DNA of 57,286 bases from Rubripirellula obstinata. GTDB lineage: Bacteria; Planctomycetota; Planctomycetia; Pirellulales; Pirellulaceae. A program made the position numbers and the translations under genes. The notes under the pieces were generated by a model. It had not been told where the DNA came from. It made no database searches and worked only from the letters and a program-made list of their open reading frames with translations. The stretch covers positions 1 to 57,286 of the forward strand of contig NZ_LWSK01000026.1 of assembly GCF_001642955.1 (NCBI RefSeq), read 5' to 3'. Of the stretch, positions 55,370-57,286 are shown piece by piece (position 1 is the first letter of the stretch; each line of letters starts with the position of its first letter).

Positions 55370-57001
55370 AAGGCTCCCAAAATCGGTACGACCAGCACGA
55401 CCGCAACCAATCCCGTCATTTCACTGCCGCCCAAGCAGGTGTCGGAGAAAGCTGCGCGCTGGAGCGGAACTGAAAACTTGCCGGAATTGGTGGAAGAATC
55501 TGGTTCGCAAGCCACTCCAGATGACCTGAAAACATCCCAACGTCCGAGCGGTTTTCCGGCGTTCTTGGTTAGCACGATCTTTCACACCGCTCTGTTGATT
55601 CTGCTCGCTCTTCTTGGGATGCCCAGCCAAAGTGAACGAGGACTATTGTTGACGGCGCGGCGCGGTGAAGCTGCCAACGTCCTTTCGCTGCAACAAATTG
55701 ATTTAGAAACACAGGACTTGAATGAGTCCAGCGACGATGCTGCGACAGATGTTGTCTCGATCGAAATTGCTCCGCGGGTTGTTGAATCCGCATCGCTAAA
55801 ACCTTCGCCCGTGGTCACGGACACGTCCGTCGTTCCGATCGATGATGCTCTGGCGGCATTGTCAGGCGGAAGTGGCGAAAGCACGTCATTGATCCAAATC
55901 GCAACCGGTGGCGGGCTGGCTGGCCGATCGCCGGAAAAGCGAAAGCAGTTGGCGATGGCCAATGGCGGATCGATCGCGAGCGAGAACGCGGTGGACATGG
56001 CGCTGGATTATTTGTCGCGGCATCAACGACGCGACGGAAGTTGGTCGTTCGATTTGAAACTGGATCCCTGTGGCGGCAAATGTCGCAACAACAAAAAAGC
56101 TGGCGAAGATCCGACTCCGCCGACCGCCGCAACTGGACTAGCGGTCTTGGCGTTCCTCGGTGCCGGACACACTCATACCGGCAACGGCCCCTACGCCGAT
56201 CAAGTCCGACGCGGACTGTATTATCTTCGCAGCGTTGCCAAGGAATCAGAGCAGGGTCTCGATTGGCAAACCGGCAGCATGTATGGGCATGGCATTGCAA
56301 TGATGGCCGTCGGGGAAGCGATGGCGATGACGACCGATGGCGATCCAAAGAATCACGAATTCTATGACTTGATGTACGGCGCGACATCGTTCACCTGCAA
56401 CGCCCAGCACCGCAGCGGATCGTGGGGTTATTATCCTCAAAGTCCCGGTGATTTAACGTTGACCGGATGGCAAGTTCTGTCTCTGATCGGTGCAAGACGA
56501 AATCACATTCGGCTGCACACCAACACACTGGCGGATGCGAAAGAGTTCACGCTATCGACTCGCGAAGACGATCGATTCTGGTTTGGCTACAAAGGACCAC
56601 CTGGCGAACCAACCACGACAGCGGTTGGCTTGACGTTGATGCTGTACCTGGGCGAACCGCCTGGACGTTCGCGAATGATGGAAGCTCTATCCGAGCTAGC
56701 CCAGCGCGGTCCTACACTGACCAACATCTACCACGACTACTACGGAACGCTCGCATTGCATCACAGCCGACACAGTTTCCAAGGCAAACATGATTGGGAA
56801 AAGTGGAACGGCGTCCTGCGAGACCACTTGGTTCAAACCCAAGAAAAGACTGGTCACGAAAAGGGATCATGGCACTTTGACGACCGTTGGGGCAACGTCG
56901 GCGGGCGAATCTACACAACCGCAATGTGCGCGTTAACGCTGCAAGCTTACTACCGATACGAACCGTTGTATGGTCCAGCGAACTCGTTTCAGTTGGACTG
57001 A
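55367..57001 (+). CDS. Membrane-anchored alpha-toroid (squalene-cyclase-fold) protein
   Basis: This 544-residue protein has one membrane helix (about 65-85, FLVSTIFHTALLILLALLGM) followed by a spacer. A prenyltransferase/squalene-oxidase-type toroid (about 205-540) shows ALDYLSRHQRRDGSWSFDLK, AATGLAVLAFLGAGHTH, MYGHGIAMMAVGEAMAMT, SGSWGYYPQSPGDLTLTGW and a closing KGSWHFDDRWGNVGGRIYTT. The cyclase DxDD motif is not evident. CGGKCRNN after the first repeat could bind a metal or form a disulfide. Topology would place the toroid outside the cytoplasm. It is a distant relative of the secreted toroid at 25356-26552. The start ATG sits inside a 9-bp hairpin. Confidence 0.8.
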   Translation: MKAPKIGTTSTTATNPVISLPPKQVSEKAARWSGTENLPELVEESGSQATPDDLKTSQRPSGFPAFLVSTIFHTALLILLALLGMPSQSERGLLLTARRGEAANVLSLQQIDLETQDLNESSDDAATDVVSIEIAPRVVESASLKPSPVVTDTSVVPIDDALAALSGGSGESTSLIQIATGGGLAGRSPEKRKQLAMANGGSIASENAVDMALDYLSRHQRRDGSWSFDLKLDPCGGKCRNNKKAGEDPTPPTAATGLAVLAFLGAGHTHTGNGPYADQVRRGLYYLRSVAKESEQGLDWQTGSMYGHGIAMMAVGEAMAMTTDGDPKNHEFYDLMYGATSFTCNAQHRSGSWGYYPQSPGDLTLTGWQVLSLIGARRNHIRLHTNTLADAKEFTLSTREDDRFWFGYKGPPGEPTTTAVGLTLMLYLGEPPGRSRMMEALSELAQRGPTLTNIYHDYYGTLALHHSRHSFQGKHDWEKWNGVLRDHLVQTQEKTGHEKGSWHFDDRWGNVGGRIYTTAMCALTLQAYYRYEPLYGPANSFQLD

Positions 57002-57286
57002 TCGATTCCCTCGTCGCCAACAACGGTCTACCAACCACGCGATCGGTAATGGACGTTTCTGCTTCCACCAAAGTAGGCTCGGTTAAACCTGTTGCCGTGG
57101 TGAACCCGAGGTTGATGCGCGCGTTGCACCGGGTAGCTACGGATTAGTTCGTTTAGCCGCGTGGGCATCGCCTGGACTGATGAAAATGTGTCGTTGTCAA
57201 CTTGTCACGACCCTTGAAAGTAGGCCGTAGCGAGCCATAGCGAGTTACGGCGGTGCGCAAATTGCCGTAACTCGCTATGGCTCGCT
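57002..57286. repeat. Window end: half REP unit and inverted repeat
   Basis: gtttagccgcgtgggcatcg (57151-57170) is the outer arm of the REP family. Perfect 23-bp arms at 57229-57251 and 57264-57286 (starting agcgagccatagcgagttac) form a hairpin that runs to the end of the window. No gene is seen. Confidence 0.8.

Overview
The window looks like chromosomal DNA of a planctomycete, most likely a Rhodopirellula-like member of the Pirellulaceae. The basis is a LEPR-XLL-type secretion motif in a giant surface protein, the DUF1501 and DUF1549/DUF1553 secreted proteins typical of this phylum, a MoxR/DUF58/BatA-type operon in planctomycete form, EF-hand and dockerin-like proteins, and intergenic regions packed with palindromic REP-like repeats. 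All family names come from recognising motifs by eye; no database search was run.

Layout. 1-3170 (minus strand): a PDZ-repeat secreted protein followed by UvrC, whose C-terminal HhH domain is absent. 3328-8072 (plus): a GNAT acetyltransferase, dnaA and dnaB, with a perfect DnaA box upstream of dnaA. 8073-8649: repeat mosaic. 8650-11073: a stand-alone N-terminal lobe of an RNA 2'-phosphotransferase (KptA/Tpt1) with a lost catalytic Arg, convergent with a membrane sulfatase-fold gene coupled to a DUF2461 gene. 11303-13342: glutamine-dependent NAD synthetase (nadE). 13343-24300: an island-like segment of about 10.8 kb, framed by two copies of the nadE 3' region and bracketed by GTGTCAG hairpins. 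It holds a 2568-residue beta-helix/Calx-beta/dockerin surface protein and the decayed remains of an IS3 transposase and a RAYT transposase.

24313-44825 (all minus): one 20-kb gene string reading ECF sigma factor, anti-sigma-like/DUF1549/DUF1553 fusion, DUF1501, EF-hand protein, MoxR ATPase, DUF58, BatA-like protein, vWA/amidotransferase-like protein, a 1477-residue membrane protein, a secreted alpha-toroid protein and a TolB-like propeller protein. Most junctions are ATGA or TGATG overlaps, so this looks like one translationally coupled unit with its own sigma factor, probably acting at the cell envelope. It is the best candidate for an undescribed system here.

45285-57286: an MMPL/RND-type exporter whose start codon overlaps that of a divergent GT-C glycosyltransferase, the latter carrying an in-frame palindromic repeat; twin 109-bp repeats; an unknown 139-residue protein directly before mfd; ispG; another repeat mosaic; and a second alpha-toroid protein with an N-terminal membrane anchor. 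No tRNA, rRNA or CRISPR array was seen. At least six repeat families are present, and several genes carry 12-18 bp in-frame tandem repeats.
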